DNA of 64,000 bases from Apostichopus japonicus (Eukaryota; Echinodermata; Holothuroidea; Aspidochirotida; Stichopodidae): contig NC_092576.1 of the NCBI RefSeq assembly GCF_037975245.1, positions 12,329,111 through 12,393,110 of the forward strand. The letters are read 5' to 3'. The position numbers were made by a program, and so were the translations under genes. The notes under the pieces are model-generated. The model was not told where the DNA came from and did not search any database. It was given only the letters and a program-made list of their open reading frames with translations. This document shows positions 1-11,590 of the stretch, in pieces (position 1 is the stretch's first letter; every line of letters begins with the position of its first letter).

Positions 1-2672
1 GAGCGGAAGGTAACAGCTGAGACTAACTGGGGTGGAAATTAATGTGCCCCCATTCCTCTACTTCAGGCCTAGGCCATAGTAAGTATTGATGGGTCAACAG
101 TCACAAAAGACCAGTATGAATATGACGAAGTGACCACTCAAGTAGCCTAAGTCATGTACAAAAATCTGGAAACGTGTGTCCAAACTGTGTTTGGGAAATC
201 TCCCTGGTAGTGATACTCTCTGATTCTTGAACATGCTACTATATTAGTTACTAATACTTGTATGCAGTTGTCGTACACGCTACACACAATTCACTTTGAA
301 TTGCCTACATACCGCTCGTTTGTGGGCTTCTGCTCTAATTTCTAAAGTGGCTGAAAAAACACGAAATATATGGCCTTGCTTGAGGATTAATTTCAGTTTA
401 AGGAAAAGTCCGAACGGCTCGGTAATGAATACTTACGTGTACATTGTGTTAAGTTAATTTTGTTGTCAGTTATTCCCATAGAAATTGAAGTAGGTTATTC
501 CCTAGTTACCGGACGCTAAGTTCATAAGCCATTGCGTTGCCCTTTACGTACAAGTACATATTGGAAGTACGGGGTCACTGCATTGTGTATATCACGGAAA
601 GGTTCTTTCCAAAACGCATACCTTAAAGTTTCAAACATTCCTCAGTGTAGATTAATTTTCGTTTCTTGGCATTAAAATTATCACATTGGTACTAAAAAGG
701 ATAATACCTAAACTACAGGGTCTAACAGTAAATATATACTTACGTGAAAAAATATAGTCAAGTTATACTCTGAACAATCTATTTTGCCCTACTAATTTTG
801 CTACCAGAAATATTACGTAATCGACATTATATAATGGCAAGTTCCAAAACAACATTGCAGAGTACCGTCGTGTTGCACGCATTGTGTACACCTGAACGAC
901 CCAGGGTTAATAATATTGTTAAGCAAACATAGGCATAGGCTTCGAAACAGGAACTGAAGTCAGGAAAGACATGTAGTAAGTTTCTTCGACAAGTGTGAGC
1001 GAAAAGCAAAGTTGTCCTGGGTAAAAGTCTTCGATTTGCACCAATTTAGATTCAATATTAAGCCTAAATGAAGAATTGAATTGTAGCTAAGCCTAGGGCA
1101 ATAGCCTTATACTATTAAGGCTTCATAAATTTGCCGAATTTTGCATTCATCCTCAGTTAGTCGTAACTTAGGCTAAACGGAACTCACAATCAACGGCGAG
1201 GCCAACAGCAAACATTGACTAACGTTAGGTAAATTTAACAGTACATTATTTCCTATGACAAGTTAAAGCCATTCAAAGTGTGGTTAAAAGATAAATAAAT
1301 ATGAACAATATTAATATAGCTTCCAATTGGTCCTAGGCCTAAGCCTAAAACAATTCCTAAATTTTCAGTAACACTGTATTTAATGTTAATCAAAGTTAAG
1401 CCTAGTTTAGACACCAAGAAACTGCCTTTGTATACATAGGCCTAATTCTGGATTTCAGAAAAGACACATCTTGCAATACAGACCTTCTGGTAATGAACTA
1501 AATAAATTTGATCCCACGTTACCTACCTTGTGAACCTCTACACAGACTGTACACAAGCAGAGCACACAGAAATTTCAATCAAATAGGCCTAGATAATGCT
1601 TGATGCTGTAAAATAAATAACCACCTGAAACTGTATTAACATCATCAGTTGGTCATTAGCTGAGATAACAGCCTTGCTTTTTTCTTTTCTAGTATCCTTC
1701 ATCTGTTAACCTTCCTACTGAAATTGATGTTATGTTGGATTCATCTTGTACATACATATGAGGATAAATTTAAAACCGAAATTGAAATCTTTTCATGGGA
1801 AAATATTCGGTAAAAACTTATATATATACTTTACTGTATATAGAAATGTTGAACAGGATGCAAATGGAGGTCTCGACAAGTTTTGAATTTAAAATAAAAT
1901 AAAAATAAAATCTATATTGGTAAGAACAGGAACATCAATTATATACGGATCAATCCGATATTGTACCAGTTGTAAATTAACAGAGTTGTTTGTCGTTCTG
2001 AAATTATTTTTGAAAACGATTCATCACATCCCTTACTTATATATTATATAATTAATAAATATAAGAAAGGGATTTCACACATCACAGTAGTCATGTGTTC
2101 TCTAGTTCTCATATTATATTGGGAACAGATTTCCTTAGTTACAGAAATCGCAAAATCTGATATGACCATATCATAGATCTTTTACAATTCATGAATAAAG
2201 GTCATGACATCAATTATTCGGTTTATTGATAGTTAGTTTCTTGTCCATTTTCAATAATATTATGATATTGTTTAGCATAATCTGTCCTTAAGTACAGTAT
2301 TTGTAATAATAATAATAATAATAATTTATTTTATAAAGCGTTAAATCCACAAAAGTGCTCTAAAACGCTATATAACAAGTAAAAAAATATATGACACATA
2401 ATATGTAGTAAAACTGCAGAATCTTGTGATCAGATTGTTATAGACACTAAGCCTCAATCAGGATAGCTTTTGGAAGTAGATATTCTAGTTGATTCGAACA
2501 TACTGTTATGGTCACTAAGTTTGATAAACAACCTTTGTGGTTAAGTTTTCTCATACTTTGCTATATACCAGACACCTGTATTTATTCTTATGTACACATG
2601 ACAAGAAAAATCAAATCAAATTTGAATAAATTCAAATTTGCATAAAGTTCTATGAATTTCATTTTATTGCAG
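1..2672. other. AT-rich DNA with no recognised gene
   Basis: No open frame with a recognisable domain was found on either strand. Short words built on AGGCCTA and TAAGCCTA recur across the first 1.6 kb. A short ATT-rich run lies near 2307-2326. It could hold upstream untranslated exons of the SH3 gene, but none can be demonstrated. Confidence 0.5.
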
Positions 2673-2738
2673 GGTTTTACAGCACACTGTACAGAATAAT
2701 AATTACATCAAAGAAACAAGATTAAATATTTGAGCAAC

Positions 2739-2775
2739 ATGTTGAGGTCTCTGCCCTTCAAAACTAGCAAAAAAG
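2739..2775 (+). CDS. Probable first coding exon of a small SH3-domain protein
   Basis: The exon begins after a good acceptor (tttattgcag ending at 2672). It has two in-frame TAA codons upstream of an ATG at 2739, then reads MLRSLPFKTSKK and ends in G at 2775 before GTACAG. The single leftover base fits the acceptor phase at 4816 exactly, so joining the two gives an uninterrupted frame. The match of phases is the main support. The model predicts a tiny 85-residue protein, and other upstream exons could be used instead. Tentative. Confidence 0.35.
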
Positions 2776-2979
2776 GTACAGTTCAAACACATTTATATAA
2801 TTAGAAAATTCAGATTCTTCTGCAGTTATTTTTCCTAGGCCCTTCCATTTTCCAATTAATTTCGGACCATGTAACCGAGGTGGTTTTCAAGCGGTTACAC
2901 TGTCAGAATGCCTTTTCTTGTCATGTATGAGCTGTAGAATCTGTAGAGTATGTCTTGTCCAAAGCAATTTGTTATTTCT

Positions 2980-3125
2980 TTACTCTTTTCAAAATTAAAA
3001 CAATATAGAGTTCACAGTTTAAGGCTCTAATCTGCTTCTTCTAGCAAGATCTGGAGGTGTTTTTACAAGTATATATGTACACTAATATAAAACAATTGAA
3101 GTTTTGCAAACAGTATTACTTTCAT
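2980..3125 (+). repeat. Dispersed repeat, copy 1
   Basis: A stretch of about 140 bp (containing gagttcacagtttaaggctc and agcaagatctggagg) recurs, diverged, at about 4299-4430 in the same orientation. It has no open frame. It is probably a fragment of an interspersed element. Confidence 0.55.
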
Positions 3126-3203
3126 TTTCAAAAATATGTAGAGTATGTACCTATTAAAGTATAGTGTGAAGCTTGCAGTAACAAGAAAATATGATCACAT
3201 TAT

Positions 3204-3312
3204 GAGGTCATTTGTTCATGAATATTCATAAAGAACTGCTGTATATAGATGAGGTCATTTGTTCATGAATATTCATGAAGAACTGCTGTACATAAATGAT
3301 GTCATTTGTTTT
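3204..3312 (+). repeat. Short tandem duplication, about 50-bp unit
   Basis: Two nearly identical units (gaggtcatttgttcatgaat onward) plus a partial third are arranged head to tail. Confidence 0.7.
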
Positions 3313-3699
3313 TGTATCTTATGTCTTCGTCAGATAAGCAAGTCAAACGTCAACGACCAAAATCTGTGCATTCTTCAAGAAACAACAGTAAGAATCTCTA
3401 GTTTGGCTTGATTCTGTAATATTTAATCCTATCTTTAATGTTCTCTTGGTATGGGATGGTTGGAGAACATACCAGTTGTATAATATGCAAATGGTTTGCA
3501 ATATATGATACCAGGACTAATTGTTCTTACTGCCTTGCCTTAGCAAATTTTTGGTATAAACTCTGGGACAATTAGAGAGAATGTGCCATACTCTTGTCAT
3601 TGGTTTCCATTCTACCACCAGAATCCCACCCATCCCACCCTTATTCTGCTCCCACCCTCCTAGAATATAGTAACTTCAATTTGGTGTCAGGATGTAATG

Positions 3700-3817
<118 letters not shown>

Positions 3818-4088
3818 TGCCAGACATGCAGTAGCTATGCCCTTTAATACTGGCATTGAAAATTGCAAAATGCACAGTTGATCCTCTGAAGAGAAGACAA
3901 ACATCATGGACAGCATGAATATTAATAAATGAACAGTCCTCAGGAAACTGGGGGGGGGGGGGGGAGCAACTATAGAACGGGAAATTGGATACTGCAAAAA
4001 CGTATTGAATATTAGGCTTAAATCAATTTACTCTGCCCTCAACTGAGTTTTATCCAACCTTAATATTAGTGCCATTCCCCTTCATGCA

Positions 4089-4299
4089 CAGTTGCCTTCC
4101 AATCATAAGGACCATAGTTCGAGTCACTCCAAAGATTAATGTATGTCGTCCAGTTACAGAGTTGTTGACAATTCATAATCATGGACGTTAAATATGAATG
4201 TAAGAGACTGACTTTGGTCAGCTTGCGGCTTTGATAAGCCAATGAGGCTTCTTCGTGAGTTCCTGCTTGCAGGAGGATCTAAAATACATATAAACATAC
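4089..4299 (+). mobile_element. tRNA-derived SINE, family 1 (5'-truncated)
   Basis: Matches the fuller copy at 6331-6571. It has a B-box-like segment (gttcgagtcactcc), the body ending in gataagccaatgaggcttct, and the 3' tail ggatctaaaatacata. The tRNA A-box part is missing or degraded. Confidence 0.75.
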
Positions 4300-4430
4300 T
4301 CTTTTCAAATTAAAATGAAATAGAGTTCACAGTTTAAGGCTCTAACCTGCTATTCTAGCAAGATCTGGAGGTTATTTATGAATATGTTAATATACCAAAA
4401 TTGAAATTATGCGTACAGAATTACTTCATT
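4299..4430 (+). repeat. Dispersed repeat, copy 2
   Basis: Second copy of the repeat at 2980-3125, diverged mainly in its 3' half. It directly abuts the 3' end of a tRNA-derived SINE. Confidence 0.55.
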
Positions 4431-4481
4431 TGTCAAGAATTTTTGTATGTTTTGAGAAATGTTAAGCTACAATTTAGGACC

Positions 4482-4548
4482 AAACAGTCGTGACTGCAGG
4501 AATAGAACTTATTAGCTGCGCTGTACCAACTGAGCTATTCAGCCCCTA
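4482..4548 (-). mobile_element. tRNA-like SINE fragment
   Basis: Read on the minus strand, it contains a tRNA A-box-like segment (atagctcagttggtacagcg) followed at tRNA-like distance by a weak B-box (agttctattcctg). It does not fold into a full tRNA, so a SINE head or tRNA pseudogene is likelier than a gene. Confidence 0.45.
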
Positions 4549-4815
4549 GATGTTGGGTGGTGAAAATTCCTGTTCAATTACCCTTTCTCTGCTGAGTGGT
4601 GTAGTCGTCAATCATAACAAGAAGCCTTTTTTTTTTAATGTGTACTGTACTTTATTATTACGGCTAATAGAGGGTGCTCTTTCACAATCACATGTATGAA
4701 TCTCAAGACATGACACTAAGGGCCAGCCCAGTCCTTACATGCCACCTAATCAGGGATCACACTCCAGGCTTCTTCACCCTTTTGTTATTTTTTCTTAAAT
4801 GTTTGTTTGTCTTAG

Positions 4816-5036
4816 ATGTAGAACGACTCTCCGTTAGTAATTCAACCTTGTGCGAAGCCATCAAATCGTTCGAGGGAATACTATCGTGCGACCTGTCGTT
4901 TACAGTCGGCGACAAAATTACCATCCTCACCAGAACGGAGAAACAGTACGATTGGTGGGAAGGAAAGCTGAGAGGTAAAATAGGTATTTTTCCAGCAAAT
5001 TTTGTCAGAGTTTTGACGGTCAACGAAACATTTTAA
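4816..5036 (+). CDS. Terminal exon encoding an SH3 domain
   Basis: After a pyrimidine-rich tract and the acceptor cttag (4811-4815), the exon reads DVERLSVSNSTLCEAIKSF and onward to a TAA at 5034-5036. In the joined model, residues about 26-79 have the SH3 pattern: an ALYDF-like strand (AIKSF), a DLSF...GD acidic RT-loop segment, the WW pair followed by EG, G-K-I-G-I-F-P-x-N-F, and a final V. The conserved W, P and aromatic residues of the proline-peptide groove are present, so binding of PxxP ligands is expected from the family. The protein ends only six residues after the domain (TVNETF). I cannot assign a subfamily; if upstream exons lie outside the window this would be the C-terminal SH3 of a larger adaptor. 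Confidence 0.65.
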
Positions 5037-5251
5037 GAGGCGGTCGGAGATATTTTCCAGATGCATCTCTCTCCGACCAATCGTGCATAGATCACAAGAT
5101 CAGAGATTGTCAAATAGTTTAGAGGTAACATCTACTTAAGTAATCGACTTAGAGGTAACATCGACTTAAGTAAAGATGGCTAAGTAGTTGAAGATCCCTA
5201 ACTACTCTAACCAGGGGTATATTGTCAAATTGATAAAGACACTGGCATGAG

Positions 5252-5257
5252 AATAAA
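5252..5257 (+). promoter_or_regulatory. Candidate poly(A) signal of the SH3 gene
   Basis: AATAAA lies 216 bases after the SH3 stop codon on the same strand. It is the first such hexamer downstream. Position is the only support. Confidence 0.35.
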
Positions 5258-5772
5258 ATGATACCCAGCATCTGGGAGGTCAGAGGTTAGAACCCCCATG
5301 TGTAGGGTTTTATATCCAGGAGAACTCCACACCTATTTTCCCATCTCAAATGGTCTTCTGAAACTGTCATTTATCAAACAAAACTGACCTAAAGAATTGT
5401 ATATATTAGATATTAAACCCGTGAAGTGCAAGTCACAAGCCATTTGCTTCTATCAAATGTCCAGTTGGCTGTTTGGTGTCATAAAATTATAACTGTCTTC
5501 CAGGACGTTTAAACCGATCACTGATTGGACACATTTTTTGTGACCTTTGTGTGTCATATTTCATAACTTAATCTGAATTAATATTTGTTTGCCCAAACTC
5601 ACTTTCAATGCTGTGTCTCTGCCTTGTAATATACAGCTTCACCGTCCTTTTTGACTCTGTTTTAATCGAAAAATTCAGATCTTGGTACGGAGTGTTCCAG
5701 ATTCAGTCACGAACACCTTTTAACTATATAGACATTTCCCAAATGTTCCTTCATGGGTTCTGAACCACTTGA

Positions 5773-5909
5773 TTTATCATGGACGTTAAATATGAATATA
5801 AGAGACTGACTTCGGTCAGCTTGCAGCTTTGATAAGCCAATGAGGCTTCTTCACGAGTTCCTGCTTGCAGGAGGATCTAAAATACATACATACATACATG
5901 CATACATAT
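5773..5909 (+). mobile_element. tRNA-derived SINE, family 1 (3' half only)
   Basis: Carries only the body and tail of the family (from atcatggacgttaaatatga to the catacata-rich end). It is nearly identical to the corresponding parts of the copies at 4089 and 6331. Confidence 0.75.
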
Positions 5910-6330
5910 ATAAGAACCTAGCTTCATGTAGCTAAATTTGTTTTCGGTTCATATGTACACTTTTTCAAATTTGAAATCTATTCAGCAAGTGATGAAATAT
6001 GCATTTGCTTTGATTATTTGTGTTTGAAGAAAGAATTGAAGAAAGCGGTCACGGATTTGCAAAGCAATAGCAAAAACTTTTGTTTACGCTGGTATCCATC
6101 ATCTCAGACATGAGATTCCCACTGTGTACAATGAAAGTTATCACAATGTGGTATAAACACAATGGTTACCTTGTTATCTGTTCTACTGACTATGAATATT
6201 CAAAAGCTATTGTACTTTTTGTACAGTGTTTGCATATACATACATGTATGTAAATTAAATGTGAAATTCCCGGCAGGTATGCTGTATACAATGATTCATG
6301 ACAAGAACTATGCACAGCCATGCATTGTCT

Positions 6331-6571
6331 AGAGGGAGTGTTAGCTCAGTGGTTAACGCCAGTGCCTTTCAGTCATAAGGTCCCAAGTTCAAGTCACTCC
6401 AAGATTAATGTATGTCGTCCAGTTACAGAGTTGTTGACAATTCATAATCATGGACATTAAATATGAATCTAAGAGACTGACTTCGGTCAGCTTGTGGCTT
6501 TGATAAGCCAATGATGGCTTCTTCGGGAGTTCCTGCTTGCAGGAGGACCTAAAATACGTACATACATACTA
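6331..6571 (+). mobile_element. tRNA-derived SINE, family 1 (most complete copy)
   Basis: Begins with a tRNA-like head: an A-box (ttagctcagtggttaacgcc, 6341-6360) and a B-box-like agttcaagtcac near 6385-6396. A tRNA-unrelated body of about 140 bp follows, then a CATA-rich tail. This head-body-tail order defines tRNA SINEs transcribed by RNA polymerase III. Four other copies are in this window (4089, 5773, 42849 and 53918). Confidence 0.8.
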
Positions 6572-6724
6572 TAAGATAAGGCCTCTCCTAGATTTTGATA
6601 GCGTTGTGAGTTGAATTTTGCTATCATCTTTAGCTGGAAATTACCTTCAAAACTTTTGTTGGTGAAAAGAAAAGAAAAACCCCAAAGACTAGCATTTTAT
6701 GACAGTAATCCCAGGACTTAGCAA

Positions 6725-7425
6725 GAGTATGAGGTCTTACTCTGCCTTTTGTACTTGATGATAATACTTTGATAAACCAAGGACCTCGCAGCCTTACAGA
6801 TAATGAGGTATTTCTCTACTTTTGTAATTGAAGATAATACTTTGATAAACCAAGGACCTCGCAACCTCACAGATAATTAGGTATTTCTGTGCCTTTTGTA
6901 CTTGATGATAATACTTTTGATAAACCAAGGACCTCGCAGCCTTACAGATAATGAGGTATTTCTCTACTTTTGTAATTGATGATAATACTTTGATAAACCA
7001 AGGACCTCACAACCTCACAGATAATGAGGTATTTCTGTGCCTTTTGTACTTGATGACAATACTTTTGATAAACCAAGGACCTCACAGCCTTACAGATCAT
7101 GAGACCTATCTGCCTTTTGTACTTGATGACAATACTTTTGATAAACCAAGGACCTCGCAACCTCACAGATAATGAGGTATTTCTGTGCCTTTTGTATAAT
7201 TTGATGATAATACTTTTGATAATCCAAGGACCTCGCAACCTCACAGATAATGAGGTATTTCTGTGCCTTTTGTATAATTTGATGATAATACTTTTGATAA
7301 TCCAAGGACCTCGCAACCTCACAGATAATGAGGTATTTCTGTGCCTTTTGTATAATTTGATGATAATACTTTTGATAATCCAAGGACCTTGTAACCTCAC
7401 AGGTCATGAGGTATTTTTCTGCCTT
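6725..7425 (+). repeat. Tandem repeat, about 75-80 bp unit, roughly nine copies
   Basis: Repeated units contain gatgataatacttttgataa, ccaaggacctcgcaacctca and gaggtatttctgtgcctttt. The three central copies (about 7160-7390) are nearly identical, and the flanking ones are more diverged. The array is open in several frames on both strands only because the unit lacks stops in them. Confidence 0.9.
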
Positions 7426-8029
7426 TTGTACAAACAAACAAAATCTAAGAAAAGCGTTATTTTTTCATTAATTTTACTTTCATCAAAACTTTTTTTTTAG
7501 ACATTGCTTTTTGTCTTTTTTTTTTCTTCTTCTTTCTCACTTATTTTTTCCACTTTCCTGCTTTCATACTAATTGCTTGCCTTGAAAACTGAAATTGTGT
7601 CTTTCATCTTTGCTGCTGTATATATATATATGTATTGAATTTCTATGGTCGGGGACTTCCCCCCCCTTTTATCATCGCTTCTAGCTATAAATGTTCCTTG
7701 GGCAGGGGGGAAGTGGTGTCAAAAGGTATATATATTTACAAGTCATTACATATCAATAAGTATAAAATATCATTTCTGATCAAAACTACTGAATGAATGC
7801 CGAGTTGTAGTGCCAATCTATAGTATATTTACACAAGACATTCCAATGCCTCCAAAGAAAAGTATGCAAGGTCTGGTAGTATATATATTTATTTGGTGGG
7901 TGGGGGGGGGTGAGGGGAACAAGTCACAGCCTACCAAAGTCAAGTCGTGGCCATTGCCAGTGATTTTTATGACTTGAGTGGAAACATGCCAAAAAAAGTT
8001 GAAAAACTTATTCAAGTCATTCGTTGCCT

Positions 8030-8965
8030 TCTCGGTCACTGTTAGTATTACCTCTTTGAGAGAAAAACTTGATTTCACTTCGAGTAACTTCACTTTGAAA
8101 TTTAGTTACTTAAGTCATGACTCCATATAACAGGAAGTGAGTCATTGCCAGTCATATTACTGACTTGAGTTAAGAGTCAAATGTTGGCTTCTCAGTCACT
8201 GTTAGTATTACCTCTTTGAGAGAAAAACTTGATTTCACTTCGAGTAACTTCACTTTGAAATTTATTTACTTAAGTCATGACTCCATATAACAGGAAGTGA
8301 GTCATTGCCAGTCATATTACTGACTTGAGTAAAGAGTCAAATGTTGGCTTCTCAGTCACTGTTAGTATTATCTCTTTGAGAGAAACAATTGATTTCACTT
8401 GTAGTAACTTCACTTTGAAATGTAGTTACTTAAGTCATGACTCCTTATAACTGGAAGTGATTGACAATTACCAGTCATATAACTGACTTGAGTAAAGAGT
8501 CAAATGTTGCCTTTTCAGTCACTGTTAGTATTTCCTCTTTGAGAGAGAAAAATTGATTTCACTTCGAGTAACTTCACTTTGAAATTGAGTTACTTAAGTT
8601 ATAACTCCTTATAACAGGAGGTGAGTCATTACCAGTCATATTACTGACTTGAGTAAAGAGTCAAATGTTGGCTTCTCAGTCACTGTTAGTATTATCTCTT
8701 TGAGAGAAACAATTGATTTCACTTGTAGTAACTTCACTTTGAAATGTAGTTACTTAAGTCATGACTCCTTATAACTGGAGGTGATTGACAATTACCAGTC
8801 ATATAACTGACTTGAGTAAAGAGTCAAATGTTGCCTTCTCAGTCACTGTTAGTATTACCTCTTTTAGAGAAAAACTTGATTTCACTTCGAGTAACTTCAC
8901 TTTGAAATTTAGTTACTTAAGTCACTTCTTATAACAGGAAGTGATTGACAACAAGAAGAGTCATT
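8030..8965 (+). repeat. Tandem repeat, about 161-bp unit, nearly six copies
   Basis: The word gtcactgttagtatt recurs at about 8035, 8195, 8355, 8518, 8679 and 8842, a period of 160-163 bp. Alternate copies share private differences (for example cttgtagtaact against cttcgagtaact), suggesting a higher-order unit of two. Each unit is packed with AGTCA/TGACT half-sites. Confidence 0.92.
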
Positions 8966-11154
8966 CCCTTAGGACTTAAGTAACTGTTTTGTAATATTGC
9001 AGATGTGAAGAAAGTTAAAAAATGTTACCCAGTCGTGTAACTTTTGACATGAACAGTATCTTACGTTTGAAATGTACCACAGTGATTTCTCAAAGTCATT
9101 GTTTGGTACAAGGCAGAAAATATATATTAAGTACTGTATTGCAGAACTGTCCTGCATATTTTTAATTTTTTTTTTTTGTATTTCACTTTTCATGTAAGTG
9201 ATGCAAGTCATGACTTGTTACAAAACAGAAAAATTGGATAAAAAGCTTTTAAGTTTAACTCTGCAAATGTTTCAAATTATTCCATTTTCCAAAAAGATTT
9301 CTTGGTATAATTTAGCTTATTAATTATTTATTGTATCCCGAGATAACAAAGACTAGAATTATTACTGATGTCCGAAATAGCAACCCAGTTGTTATATTTT
9401 GAAAGTTTAGCAAAGAAATCAAATTTCACATGCATAGCCTTCACCTCATTCTCTGGGGCTAGTGACTAAGAAATGTGTCCACACTGGAATATGAGCGTAC
9501 ATTTTTTTTCGTTGTCCATGTTATTACATGTTTCAATGGTAACAGTACTGAAGTATCTTTAATTTAATACATGTTTACCTGTGATGACATATTGATATGG
9601 TTTTACTGAATACTGTTTTTGTGGTCTGTTATATCACGTTTCCATGGTAACAGCTCTGAACAAATCTTATGATTTTAACATAACATATTTACCTTTGATG
9701 ACAAAGTGGTGTAATTTCCATTGGAAAAAGAAAGCTAGAAATTTTCAAATATTTTTATTTTTCATTTTATAATTTGAAATGCTTCCATTAATTCTATAAT
9801 CTTTCACCTTTTTTGTTGGAATCATATATTTGAATTGAATTTCTGATGGCAAGATATTATATCTTCATTTCTTTGTCAAACAATTATTTTAATGATATTA
9901 CCTGGTCTGTCTTGAAAGTATTAAAAATAAGAGTTTAAGTATGCCTTTTCATACTCAACTTGGCAATTTTGGTAACACCAACACATATATACTTGTAATA
10001 CATTGTTAAGTTGCAATATTATTGGAACAATTCTACCGTAGACATTCCAACGTACAGTATTAAAACTTAAGGAAAAGATTGTTTGGAAAATATTTATCCA
10101 TAATTCCACCCTTTTTTTTATATGACATTATGGTCGCGTTTACCTATTAACAACTATGTCAGGTTTAACCCAAACGTTAATTGAATCTTTCAAACGAACA
10201 TGCAGTAAGACTTTTCATTTTATTTAAGATCTCTGATTTTGTTGAAAATCTGTTTAAAAGGTAGAACATATTTTATCTTCATATGTTGTTACTTATTGTT
10301 GCATTGCAGATTTTATTTTTTTTTATTTTTAGTACATATATATATATATATATAGTTATTTCTTTTTAAGGAATCTATCTTCACCCTTTCCTGAAATACT
10401 GAACAAGACAACAATAATTGTATGCCTTTATTTAAACATAAACGTGAGTTTTGTTTTCGAATGAAGCATTATTTGACTCGAGATAACTTCAATTTACCTT
10501 TCGAAAATATTGTAACACAATTTTTCTTTGCAAACTTTTGAAGAGCTGTGAAGTATTTAACTGCAACAAAGCGCCCTTTGGTGATACTTTCGTTTTCAGT
10601 TGGTTTTGTTGTTTGAATTCAGAACACTATAACTCACTCGAAATGTGAATCAACATCTCCCCATCCAGTTGTTGAGACAATGCAGCTGAAAAAGCTTTCA
10701 CCATGTTCTAATAAGATTTCCCCCTTTGCAATCTTGGGGATAAAAAAAACTGTAATTTTGCAATGATCAACTTAAAAATTTCTTTTTCATTAATCCCTTT
10801 TTTCTTAATTTGATAAAGAAGTTAGACAGAAATGGTTGTACAGTAATGAACTGGCCATTTGTATTTTTCCCGATTCATTGTAGACCGTTTAAGATGCAAA
10901 TTTATTATTTCTGACCATAGATTGCCGTTTACTTTGCTTTTTGAAATGCGTAGTTTCATTGCTGTTTAAATAAACGATATTTAACAAAATTAGTCATCTA
11001 TTGTTCACTGTTTTCGTTTTCATTTGTGTACAGCTTGTTAACCTTTTTGTTACTTGGCACCCACAGCAATTTGATCACTCTGAATTTTAATATCATAATT
11101 TGTTAGAACATTGTCAATTTTACTAACGAAGATTTCAACGAATAGCCTACTGTA
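8966..11154. other. AT-rich intergenic DNA
   Basis: No gene recognised. About 9511-9600 and 9625-9720 are two diverged copies of one segment (each with atggtaacag followed by a tttacct...gatgaca word). A short TA run lies near 10333-10354. Confidence 0.45.
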
Positions 11155-11590
11155 TATCTAGGATACTGTATAGCAAGGATACGGTATATCTAGGATACTG
11201 TATATCTAAGATACTACATAGCTAGGATAGTGTATATCTATATCTAAGATACTACATAGCTAGGATACTGTATATCTAGGATACTGTATATATAAGATAT
11301 TACATAGCTAGGATACTGTTTATCTAGAATACTGTATATCTAGGATATTGTATATCTAGGATACTGTATATCCTGGATACTGTATATCTAGGATACTGTT
11401 TATCCTGGATACTGTATATCTTGGACACTGTATTTCTGGGATACTGTTTATCTAGGATACTGCATATCTAAGGTACTACATAGCTGAGATACTGTATATC
11501 TAGGGTACTGTTTATCCTGGATATTGTATATCTGGGATACTGTATATCTAGGATACTGTATATCTAGGATACTGTTTATCTAGGATACTG
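11155..11590 (+). repeat. 16-17 bp minisatellite
   Basis: About 25 head-to-tail variants of ggatactgtatatcta, with changes to tatagctag, tatcctgg and tttatctagg. The block is AT-rich and non-coding. Confidence 0.93.

Noticed and set aside
6331-6405. Functional tRNA gene
   Set aside because: A- and B-boxes are present but the flanks do not form an acceptor stem, and the sequence continues into a SINE body.
6942-7500. Repetitive open frames of 115-152 codons
   Set aside because: They arise from the 75-80 bp tandem repeat, which is open in frames on both strands; no start context or domain.
6725-8965. CRISPR-like array
   Set aside because: Units are contiguous tandem repeats without unique spacers, and the DNA is eukaryotic.
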